Positions 1 through 5,062 of a DNA stretch of 6,956 bases are shown one piece after another. Below the pieces are notes generated by a model that searched no databases, was not told the origin of the DNA, and was given only the letters and a program-made list of their open reading frames with translations. Source of the DNA: Bacteriovoracaceae bacterium (GTDB taxonomy: Bacteria; Bdellovibrionota; Bacteriovoracia; Bacteriovoracales; Bacteriovoracaceae); the NCBI GenBank assembly GCA_023146355.1, contig JAGLCH010000021.1, forward strand, positions 1 to 6,956, in the 5' to 3' direction. Made by a program: the position numbers and the translations under genes. Positions within the stretch are counted from its first letter, which is position 1. Each line of letters begins with the position of its first letter.

Positions 1-89
1 CCACTTGTCTTATTATCACTTCCGCAAGATGCAATGAGTCCCGCAATCAGAAACAGGGATACAATTTTAATAGTCTTAAACGCCGACAT
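1..89 (-). CDS. Lipoprotein, N-terminal fragment (runs off the left edge)
   Basis: This is the first 29 codons of a minus-strand gene whose remainder lies outside the window. The peptide begins MSAFKTIKIVSLFLIAGLIA and continues SCGSDNKTSG. This is a classic lipoprotein signal: a short basic n-region, a hydrophobic core, the lipobox I-A-S-C and a predicted lipidated Cys22, followed by a polar Ser/Asp/Asn stretch. Gly at +2 gives no inner-membrane retention signal, so outer-membrane sorting would be expected by the enterobacterial rule. The start at 89 is preferred because AGGAG (100-96 on the minus strand) sits 6 nt upstream. An in-frame ATG at 95 directly abuts that Shine-Dalgarno site and is unlikely to be used. 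A sigma-28-type promoter lies about 60 nt upstream, which suggests co-regulation with late flagellar genes. The mature part is not visible, so no function can be given. Confidence 0.8.
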   Translation of the reverse strand, partial: MSAFKTIKIVSLFLIAGLIASCGSDNKTS

Positions 90-146
90 GGCCATCTCCT
101 GAAACATAGTTTAGTTGTAATGGAGATATACCCCACTTCAAGATAT

Positions 147-173
147 TTATCGGACAAAATGACTATAACTTTA
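147..173 (-). promoter_or_regulatory. Sigma-28 (FliA) type promoter for the divergent lipoprotein gene
   Basis: Read on the minus strand, TAAA (173-170) is followed by exactly 15 nt and then TCCGATAA (154-147). The enterobacterial FliA consensus is TAAA-N15-GCCGATAA, so 11 of 12 specified bases match with the canonical spacing. A transcription start near position 140 would leave a leader of about 50 nt carrying the AGGAG site at 100-96. The match is seen directly in the sequence. Use by a FliA homologue is inference, supported by the flagellar cluster in the same window. Confidence 0.72.
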
Positions 174-257
174 ATTAATATTAGGCCAAGTATAAAGTAG
201 CGTAACTATGCATGTAACAGTGCTAGATTGTTTTAGATTTTATTCTAATTAAGAAAT

Positions 258-285
258 TTGATTTTTCCCTAAATAAACCTATAAT
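258..285 (+). promoter_or_regulatory. Sigma-70-type promoter for the DsbA-like lipoprotein gene
   Basis: TTGATT (258-263) and TATAAT (280-285) are separated by 16 nt, giving a 4/6 match at -35 and a 6/6 match at -10. The upstream 50-60 bp is very AT-rich and could act as an UP element. Transcription would start near 292, giving a leader of about 35 nt with AAGGA (316-320) as ribosome binding site. Confidence 0.7.
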
Positions 286-326
286 AACTGAACAAAACTA
301 ACAATCAGTCTAACAAAGGATATTTT

Positions 327-1112
327 ATGAAGATGATCAAGTTCGTTGCTTCTGTTTTACTACTGACTTCACTAGTCGGTTGTGTTTCAGAGAGCGACAT
401 AAAAGAGATACTAAAGAAAGACCCAACAGTTTTGACAGAGGCCATTAAAGCAAATCCTACTGCCATCCTAAACGCTCTTCGAGAGGCCTCAAAACTAGCT
501 CAAGCAGAGCAGGGAAAAGATCGCCAAAAGAAAGAGGAGCAAGAGCTTGAAAAAGCTATGGAAAACCCTCTTAAGCCTGTAGTCGACAAAAGCGTTGCAT
601 TTATTGGAGATATAAATGCTCCTATCGTTCTTGTTGAGTATTCTGACTTTGAGTGTCCTTACTGTGCTCGTGGTTACAACACTGTAATGTCCCTTAAGAA
701 AAAGTACGGAAAGAAAATTCTGTTTATTTATAAGCACCTTCCGCTTAGCTTTCACCCAAAAGCTCGTCCTTCAGCTGAGTACTTTGAAGCTTTGAGAACT
801 GTAAGTGAAAAAATGGCATTTAAATTTCATGATGCTCTTTATGAAGATCAGAAGAAAGTTAAGTCAATCACTGCAAGTTTCAAAGCATTTGCTAAGAAGA
901 ATGGGCTAAACGCAAAGAAGCTATCTAAGATTGCAAAGTCTGCAAAGGTAGCTGCAAAGATCAAGGCCGACGAAACTGAAGCTGCAAAGTTTGGAATGCG
1001 TGGAACTCCTGGTTTCATTATCAATGGTGTTCCAGTAAGAGGAGCTTATCCGCCAGCATACTTTGAAAAGATTATTTCAACTCTTCAGGCGAAGGGAAAA
1101 CTTAAGCTATAA
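327..1112 (+). CDS. DsbA/ScsC-family thiol-disulfide lipoprotein
   Basis: This is a predicted lipid-anchored thioredoxin-fold oxidoreductase acting on cysteines of exported proteins. Residues 1-18 form a lipoprotein signal with lipobox L-V-G-C and lipidated Cys19. Residues about 24-60 are helical with two repeated units, KDPTVLTEAI and NPTAILNAL. They resemble the N-terminal oligomerisation helices of ScsC-type proteins. A charged, Gln/Glu/Lys-rich linker (about 60-80) follows. The catalytic domain begins near residue 88. The active site is SDFECPYC, with the redox pair Cys110 and Cys113, and the cis-proline loop is G-T-P-G with Pro228. The helical insertion between them is lysine-rich. The start is fixed by AAGGA 6 nt upstream. 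The gene has its own promoter and terminator, so it is a separate transcription unit from the flagellar operon. It could work as an oxidase or as an isomerase; the CPYC motif does not settle which. I give no symbol because neither DsbA nor ScsC orthology can be proved here. Confidence 0.9.
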   Translation: MKMIKFVASVLLLTSLVGCVSESDIKEILKKDPTVLTEAIKANPTAILNALREASKLAQAEQGKDRQKKEEQELEKAMENPLKPVVDKSVAFIGDINAPIVLVEYSDFECPYCARGYNTVMSLKKKYGKKILFIYKHLPLSFHPKARPSAEYFEALRTVSEKMAFKFHDALYEDQKKVKSITASFKAFAKKNGLNAKKLSKIAKSAKVAAKIKADETEAAKFGMRGTPGFIINGVPVRGAYPPAYFEKIISTLQAKGKLKL

Positions 1113-1137
1113 TTTAAAATAATAGATTTTTTGATAG

Positions 1138-1172
1138 AAGCACCGGTATTTATTGCCGGTGTTTTTATTTTT
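1138..1172 (+). terminator. Rho-independent terminator after the DsbA-like gene
   Basis: CACCGG (1141-1146) pairs with CCGGTG (1156-1161). The stem extends inward by a T-G and an A-T pair, leaving a 5-nt loop. It is followed by TTTTT-A-TTTTT (1162-1172), and the AAG before the stem can pair with the first T residues. It lies 26 nt after the stop codon and should separate this gene from the next. Confidence 0.9.
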
Positions 1173-1198
1173 GTCAAAAGATTGAACCCACCTTGAGA

Positions 1199-1225
1199 AA
1201 AAGCAGTTTTTAGTTTAGCCTATCA
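1199..1225 (+). promoter_or_regulatory. Weak sigma-28-like element upstream of the unknown gene
   Basis: AAAA (1199-1202), 15 nt, then GCCTATCA (1218-1225) matches 9 of the 12 specified bases of TAAA-N15-GCCGATAA. Its distance to the downstream ATG (51 nt) is close to that of the stronger minus-strand element at 147-173 to its own start. I found no good sigma-70 promoter pair between the terminator at 1172 and the gene. The match is weak enough to arise by chance in AT-rich DNA. Confidence 0.28.
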
Positions 1226-1275
1226 TTAAGTAACATAAGAATCGAACCTCGTGCAAAAAGATGTAAAGAGTTTTT

Positions 1276-1716
1276 ATGAATAATGAAGATGAACTATATT
1301 CACAGATACCAAGGCTTAGAAAGAATAAGGCCGTCCTAGCTACCCAAGATGATGGGCCGGGACTTTCTGAGTTGGTTCATAGGAACTGGGGAGTATTATC
1401 TCAGTATGATATTATAAAAGCACTCTGCTATGAGCTGAAAATGCTGCTTGATTCGCAAGATGTAGGCAGTCTCGTTAAGGGTATATTTACAGTTGAAGGA
1501 CATCTCTCGTTGCTTGATGAGATCTATGAGGGAAATGATTCTCCTGATTTAGATCGATTTTTTAGGAACTTGTCACCCGTTCTTCTCAGGGCCTTGTATC
1601 AAAACTCAACACATCCAGTAAATACAGATCTTATTATTCACGACTGGATTGAGGCACTTAGAATTGCAGTAGAAGAAGAGTATTATTTTTGGCAAGAACA
1701 ACTTCTAGAAGTCTGA
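1276..1716 (+). CDS. Unrecognised acidic 146-residue protein
   Basis: I do not recognise this protein. It has no signal peptide or membrane segment, so it is probably cytoplasmic. It is rich in Asp and Glu, particularly around residues 81-93 and in the C-terminal tail, where an EEEYYFW stretch stands out. Leu and Ile recur in a pattern suggesting mainly alpha-helix, and there is a single cysteine near residue 51. The ATG at 1276 is the first start after an in-frame TAA at 1264. A modest AAGAG (1266-1270) lies 5 nt upstream. The gene stands alone, between a strong terminator on its left and the fliL promoter on its right. Its position next to the flagellar operon and a weak sigma-28-like element hint at a motility link, but that is inference. 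Open frame length, a ribosome binding site and clear flanking signals support a real gene. Confidence 0.72.
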   Translation: MNNEDELYSQIPRLRKNKAVLATQDDGPGLSELVHRNWGVLSQYDIIKALCYELKMLLDSQDVGSLVKGIFTVEGHLSLLDEIYEGNDSPDLDRFFRNLSPVLLRALYQNSTHPVNTDLIIHDWIEALRIAVEEEYYFWQEQLLEV

Positions 1717-1730
1717 TCATTTCACTTATC

Positions 1731-1846
1731 TGCTGGGGCCAATTTGGCCCAAAAAAATCACAAATTCCAAAAGCGTCAAAAAACTAACGGTTTTCTGGCA
1801 GATTTTGCCTTTTTTCCTCTTTCTCACTTGATTGTGGTCCCCAGCA
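1731..1846. repeat. Inverted repeats in the gap before fliL
   Basis: TGCTGGGG (1731-1738) has its perfect 8-bp reverse complement, CCCCAGCA, at 1839-1846, about 100 bp away. The right copy falls inside the spacer of the fliL promoter. Overlapping the left copy is a tighter perfect inverted repeat, GGGCCA-ATT-TGGCCC (1736-1750), followed by seven A residues. Function unknown. The A-tract makes this tight repeat a poor terminator on the + strand. Confidence 0.4.
1797..1815 (+). terminator. Weak terminator-like hairpin after the unknown gene
   Basis: GGCA (1797-1800) pairs with TGCC (1806-1809) around a 5-nt loop, followed by six T residues (1810-1815). Six A residues at 1778-1783 could pair with the T-tract. 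The stem is only 4 bp, so termination would be inefficient at best and some read-through into fliL is possible. Confidence 0.35.
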
Positions 1847-1856
1847 AATGTATAAT
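1828..1856 (+). promoter_or_regulatory. Sigma-70-type promoter of the fliL-flhB operon
   Basis: TTGATT (1828-1833) and a perfect TATAAT (1851-1856) are separated by the optimal 17 nt. Transcription would start near 1863, giving a leader of about 60 nt to the preferred fliL start at 1927. The spacer contains one arm (CCCCAGCA) of an inverted repeat. No correctly spaced, convincing sigma-54 site was found here, so the operon appears to depend on the housekeeping sigma factor. Confidence 0.75.
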
Positions 1857-1868
1857 TTTGACATAGAC

Positions 1869-1890
1869 ACAACTTCATGGCGGAAGTTGT
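1869..1890 (+). promoter_or_regulatory. Perfect 8-bp stem in the fliL mRNA leader
   Basis: ACAACTTC (1869-1876) and GAAGTTGT (1883-1890) are perfect reverse complements around the 6-nt loop ATGGCG. The stem begins only a few bases after the predicted transcription start. It buries the GGAAG that could serve an ATG at 1891, but leaves the site for the ATG at 1927 free. It could be a 5' mRNA-stabilising hairpin, a translational control element, or a DNA operator just downstream of the promoter. Confidence 0.5.
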
Positions 1891-1926
1891 ATGTTTGCGG
1901 AAAAAAAATACCAGGATGGTGAATTA

Positions 1927-2478
1927 ATGGCCGAAGAAGATACAGCACAAGGTACCGATAAATTTCAATCTGGTTCGGGACCTTCAAAAAATCCATTAGT
2001 AGCAGTGATGTTAATTGTGAACTTTGTGTTCATGATTGGGCTTGCGTACATGCAGTATGTAGGACATCAGAAGCTTGCCAATTCTCCATCGATTCAAGAC
2101 GTTGTCAAAAGTGAAATGAAAGCAGTGATGGGTGAAGATGGTGAAAGCGTAACTGGAGAGGCCATTAAAGATGATGGCATTTTATTTCCGCTCGAAGGCT
2201 TTGTGGCAAACTTAGCACAAGGTGACGGTCCACGTCGCTACTTAAGGATGAATGTCGTTTTGAAATTTAATAAAGATTCTAACGAAGAGGAATTTAAGGC
2301 GCGCAAACCGCAAATTCGAGATTCAATCATTGGAATTGTTAATTCAAAAAGACCGAGTGACTTATTAAAACTCGAAGGTAAGAATTTTCTCAAGGAAGAG
2401 ATTAAAGCAGCGATTAATACTTTCTTAGTCGACGCTCAGGTTATTGATGTTTACTACATCGATTTCCAAATAAACTAA
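1927..2478 (+). CDS. fliL: Flagellar basal body-associated protein FliL
   Basis: FliL is a single-pass inner-membrane protein beside the MotAB stators that supports motor torque. Numbered from the preferred start (183 residues), residues 1-22 are cytoplasmic. Residues about 24-44 form one membrane helix and the rest is periplasmic. The periplasmic domain carries family hallmarks: FPLEGFVANL (87-96), RRYLRMNVVLKF (103-114), the KPQIRDSIIGIV segment (127-138) and the closing VYYIDFQ (175-181). I prefer ATG 1927 over the in-frame ATG at 1891. The resulting MAEE start is typical of the family, and AGGA/GGTGA precede it at 10 and 4 nt. The upstream ATG follows a hairpin that hides its only Shine-Dalgarno-like bases. 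The longer form would add 12 residues encoded across an A8 run. It is the first gene of the operon, 25 bp ahead of fliM. Confidence 0.9.
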   Translation: MAEEDTAQGTDKFQSGSGPSKNPLVAVMLIVNFVFMIGLAYMQYVGHQKLANSPSIQDVVKSEMKAVMGEDGESVTGEAIKDDGILFPLEGFVANLAQGDGPRRYLRMNVVLKFNKDSNEEEFKARKPQIRDSIIGIVNSKRPSDLLKLEGKNFLKEEIKAAINTFLVDAQVIDVYYIDFQIN

Positions 2479-2503
2479 TCCGTTATTATCCCAGGAGGGG
2501 ATT

Positions 2504-3532
2504 ATGGCACAGGTACTTAGTCAGGATGAAGTTGATGCACTCTTAAACGCTGTTAATGATGGCGACGTCGATGAAATGGACGATGCTGATGGTGCAGATT
2601 TTGATTCTGATGATGATTCGGATGAAAATATACAGCCCTATGATTTAACCAATCAGGACAGGGTTATTCGTGGGCGAATGCCTATTCTCGAAATTATCTA
2701 TGAAAGATTCATTAGACAGTTTCGTGTATCCCTATCGAATTCACTACGTAAAATTTCGACTATTTCAATGATTTCTACAGACCTTTTGAAGTTTGGAGAG
2801 TTCGTAAATACTCTGCCGATTCCATCATGTATGTGTATCATGAGGTTCAATGAGCTTCGTGGTCCAGCACTTCTTGTATTTGAATCAAAGCTTGCATATG
2901 CAATTATTGATTCATATTTTGGTGGAACAGATAGACCTTTTACAAAAATTGAAGGGAAAGAATTTACCCAGATAGAACTTTCTTTCATGAAGAAAGTTAT
3001 GGACATGGCAATCAGTGATCTTGAAGATGCCTGGTCTCCTGTACATAGAATTGATGCCCAATATATAAGAACTGAAATTAATCCTCAGTTTGTCGGAGTT
3101 GTCCCACCGTCAGACGTTATTATCGCAACAACACTTGAAGTGGAATTCGAAGCTGCTTCGGGAACAATCATGATTGTTGTTCCATACTCAACAATTGAAC
3201 CCATTAAGCAAAAGCTATCCTCTAGCTTTCAAACTGATAATGATATCGCAGACACAATTTGGACAACAGCAATGAATGCCCATATTCGTGAAACTGATGC
3301 AACACTCGTTGTTAAGCTTGGTGAAGCAGTAATGACCGTCGGTGATCTCCTCACTCTTGAAAAGGGTGACATCATTCCATTACAACAAGAGGCGGCAGGA
3401 GAAGTGTCAATGGAAGTTGAAGGTGTAGAGAAAATGAAGGCACTGATTGGAACATACAAGGGAAGTCGGGCCATTCAGGTTACCGAGATAATAGATTCAG
3501 AATCGCTAACATCAGTAGCGCAGGGGAAATAG
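2504..3532 (+). CDS. fliM: Flagellar motor switch protein FliM
   Basis: FliM is the C-ring protein that binds phosphorylated CheY and, with FliG and FliN, sets rotation direction. The N-terminal CheY-binding motif is plain: LSQDEVDALLNA (5-16). A very acidic linker (19-41, 14 of 23 residues Asp or Glu) leads to the middle domain (about 45-240). That domain contains the FGGTDRPF stretch (139-146), EGKEFTQIE (150-158) and EINPQFVGVVPPSD (191-204). The C-terminal SPOA domain spans about 262-333, including LGEAVMTVGDLLTLEKGDII (272-291). Length (342) is normal for the family. A strong AGGAGG (2493-2498) lies 5 nt before the ATG. The GGxG signature of enterobacterial FliM appears here as GGTD, with Asp in place of the last glycine. 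The gene is followed by fliN after a single base. Confidence 0.97.
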   Translation: MAQVLSQDEVDALLNAVNDGDVDEMDDADGADFDSDDDSDENIQPYDLTNQDRVIRGRMPILEIIYERFIRQFRVSLSNSLRKISTISMISTDLLKFGEFVNTLPIPSCMCIMRFNELRGPALLVFESKLAYAIIDSYFGGTDRPFTKIEGKEFTQIELSFMKKVMDMAISDLEDAWSPVHRIDAQYIRTEINPQFVGVVPPSDVIIATTLEVEFEAASGTIMIVVPYSTIEPIKQKLSSSFQTDNDIADTIWTTAMNAHIRETDATLVVKLGEAVMTVGDLLTLEKGDIIPLQQEAAGEVSMEVEGVEKMKALIGTYKGSRAIQVTEIIDSESLTSVAQGK

Positions 3533-3533
3533 T

Positions 3534-3902
3534 ATGGTAGATGAACAAGTGGATACAAAAGTAGAAGCAGAAGTTGTTAGCCTTGCAGGAATTGCAGATG
3601 AAATTAAAGCTGGCGATGATGCACTTAATAAACTTAAAGTTCAAAATCTTGATTTTATTCTCGACATCCCTCTTAAGGTAACTGTCGAGCTTGGAAGAAC
3701 TTCTATCGTTGTTAAAGATCTTCTTCAGCTAGGACAAGGTTCCGTTCTCGAACTAGATAAACTTGCAGGTGAACCTCTCGAAATTCTAGTTAATGGAAAA
3801 CTAGTAGCTAAAGGTGAAGTTGTGGTTGTTAATGAAAAATTTGGTATTCGTTTAACAGATATAATTAGCCCAATAGAGAGAATCGAAACTCTCAATAAGT
3901 AA
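3534..3902 (+). CDS. fliN: Flagellar motor switch protein FliN
   Basis: FliN forms the lower C-ring together with the FliM C-terminus and helps dock the export apparatus. The N-terminal 35 residues are acidic and variable, as usual. Residues 38-120 form the SPOA domain: FILDIPLKVTVELG (41-54), VKDLLQLGQGSVLELDKLAG (60-79), EILVNGKLVAKGEVVVVNE (83-101) and FGIRLTDI (103-110). These match the family pattern closely. At 122 residues it has normal size. The start lies one base after the fliM stop, with AGGGGA (3522-3527) inside the end of fliM at 6 nt spacing, so the two are probably translationally coupled. This fits their fixed assembly in the switch complex. Confidence 0.97.
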   Translation: MVDEQVDTKVEAEVVSLAGIADEIKAGDDALNKLKVQNLDFILDIPLKVTVELGRTSIVVKDLLQLGQGSVLELDKLAGEPLEILVNGKLVAKGEVVVVNEKFGIRLTDIISPIERIETLNK

Positions 3903-3913
3903 CAGGACTTGTC

Positions 3914-5062
3914 ATGAATGGAATAAAACTAGTACTACTATCGATCCTCGCACTTTGTATCAGCACAAGTGTTATGGCAAAAGCGAAAATCACTTCTCTT
4001 AATGTTGGTGAAGTTAATAGTGGTAAAGTAAATGTCTCGATAAATTTTGAAGGTGAACTTAATGGTAATCCTGAAATATCGACTCGGGGTGGCCTCTTGC
4101 AAGTGGCCATTCCTGATTCTGTTGTATGGCCTAAGATTGAGAAAAAAGTAAGGCTTGGAAATATTAGGTCAACTTTGATGGCATACCAGTTTGATAAAAA
4201 CTTGGTTCGATTTAGAGCGCTTGTTCCTTTTTCACTTGTAGAGAGAGAGGGAGAGATCAGTCTAAATCTTAAAGATAATAAAATTATAGTAACCTTTCCA
4301 GTCATTGGCCCTTTAAAGAGTGCAAATACAAGAGGCCCATCAGTTCTATCGGTTCCAGAAGTAATTGTGACAAAAACGAAAACAAAAACAAAGAGTGCTA
4401 GGGATTATGATGAAGGCTACCTCGAGACACTTCTAAATAACAAGAAACCTGTCTCTAAAAATACGAAATTATTTCCGGGTAAACAACTCGATGAAGATAA
4501 AGTTGCTATGGCCCTATCTGGTATTGATAAGGAAGATAATGGAACTGACATTGCTGTTATGACTATGGTCGGAAAGTTTGCAGGATTTTTAATCATTGTT
4601 CTTGGGATTTTCTTTATGGTTGTAAACCTATTCAAAAAAGGTGTTATGAAAAAAGGAAAGCTTGGCTTTCTAAATAATACAGATGTTGTAACTATTCTAA
4701 ATACTACCTATGTTGGACCAAAAAAGAGCTTGATGCTGGTCAAGGTGCATAAGCAAGTATTTCTTATTTCAAATGATGAAAAAGGAATGAACTTCCTATC
4801 TGAAGTAAATGACACAACAGGAATATTAAAAAATGGTGAAGAGGCAGTTAGTGGCGATAATTTTGACACCAACCTAGGCAGTGCCGAAGTTAAGAATAAA
4901 GATTTTAAACTAAAAGATATTTCTGAAATGCAGACTCATGGGCCGTCATCGGGCCAAAGTACAAATCTTGCGAGCTTTCTCGATGCGAAACCTGTTATGG
5001 ATCAAGTTAAACTATCTGACCAAATTAAAAAGAAGGTCAAAAATTTAAAGGCATTGCAGTAG
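3914..5062 (+). CDS. fliO: Oversized flagellar export assembly factor FliO with a periplasmic AMIN-like domain
   Basis: FliO helps assemble the FliP ring of the flagellar export gate. This copy has 382 residues, against the roughly 100-200 common in the family. Residues 1-22 form a signal peptide with a likely cut after V-M-A. Residues about 25-130 alternate as beta strands and look like an AMIN-type domain (ITSLNVGEV, VNVSINFEG, LLQVAIPDS, IIVTFP). Known AMIN domains tether proteins to the cell wall. A low-complexity linker (131-212) includes a Thr-Lys repeat. One membrane helix (about 217-239) is followed by basic residues and the FliO core (248-297: TDVVTILNTTYVGPKKSLML, then VKVHKQVFLIS). 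The cytoplasmic tail (298-382) is weakly conserved in appearance and ends in a lysine-rich segment. AGGA lies 6 nt before the ATG. Identity rests on the core plus the position between fliN and fliP. The AMIN assignment is by strand pattern only. Confidence 0.87.
   Translation: MNGIKLVLLSILALCISTSVMAKAKITSLNVGEVNSGKVNVSINFEGELNGNPEISTRGGLLQVAIPDSVVWPKIEKKVRLGNIRSTLMAYQFDKNLVRFRALVPFSLVEREGEISLNLKDNKIIVTFPVIGPLKSANTRGPSVLSVPEVIVTKTKTKTKSARDYDEGYLETLLNNKKPVSKNTKLFPGKQLDEDKVAMALSGIDKEDNGTDIAVMTMVGKFAGFLIIVLGIFFMVVNLFKKGVMKKGKLGFLNNTDVVTILNTTYVGPKKSLMLVKVHKQVFLISNDEKGMNFLSEVNDTTGILKNGEEAVSGDNFDTNLGSAEVKNKDFKLKDISEMQTHGPSSGQSTNLASFLDAKPVMDQVKLSDQIKKKVKNLKALQ
4370..4393 (+). repeat. Four tandem Thr-Lys codon pairs in the fliO linker
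   Basis: Four consecutive 6-bp units (ACAAAA, ACGAAA, ACAAAA, ACAAAG) encode Thr-Lys four times at FliO residues 153-160. Such an A-rich hexamer repeat could gain or lose units in frame, varying the length of the linker between periplasmic domain and membrane helix. Confidence 0.8.

Noticed and set aside
1734..1749. TGG...GC at correct sigma-54 spacing before fliL
   Set aside because: GG and GC are correctly spaced, but most other consensus positions are wrong and the segment is a palindrome that explains the bases.
1736..1750. GGGCCA-ATT-TGGCCC as a terminator for the unknown gene
   Set aside because: It is followed by seven A residues rather than T on the + strand, and no T-tract follows on the minus strand either.
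1796..1809. TGGCA-N6-TGCC resembling a sigma-54 -24/-12 promoter before fliL
   Set aside because: Only 8 nt separate the GG and GC pairs; sigma-54 requires 10. The bases are better read as a short hairpin followed by T residues.
1858..1863. Perfect TTGACA just after the fliL -10 box as a second promoter
   Set aside because: No -10-like hexamer lies 16-18 nt downstream.
1784..1996. 70-codon minus-strand open frame across the fliL promoter
   Set aside because: It overlaps the fliL promoter, leader and N-terminus. I saw no recognisable protein features in it.
3914..3958. Cys15 in the FliO signal peptide as a lipidation site
   Set aside because: The preceding residue is Leu, which does not fit a lipobox. 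A V-M-A signal peptidase I site follows at residues 20-22.
3892..4305. 137-codon minus-strand open frame inside fliO
   Set aside because: It is antisense to a well-supported gene, lacks family features and has no promoter. The same holds for the minus-strand frames at 495-755, 2698-3006, 3229-3474 and 4417-4635.
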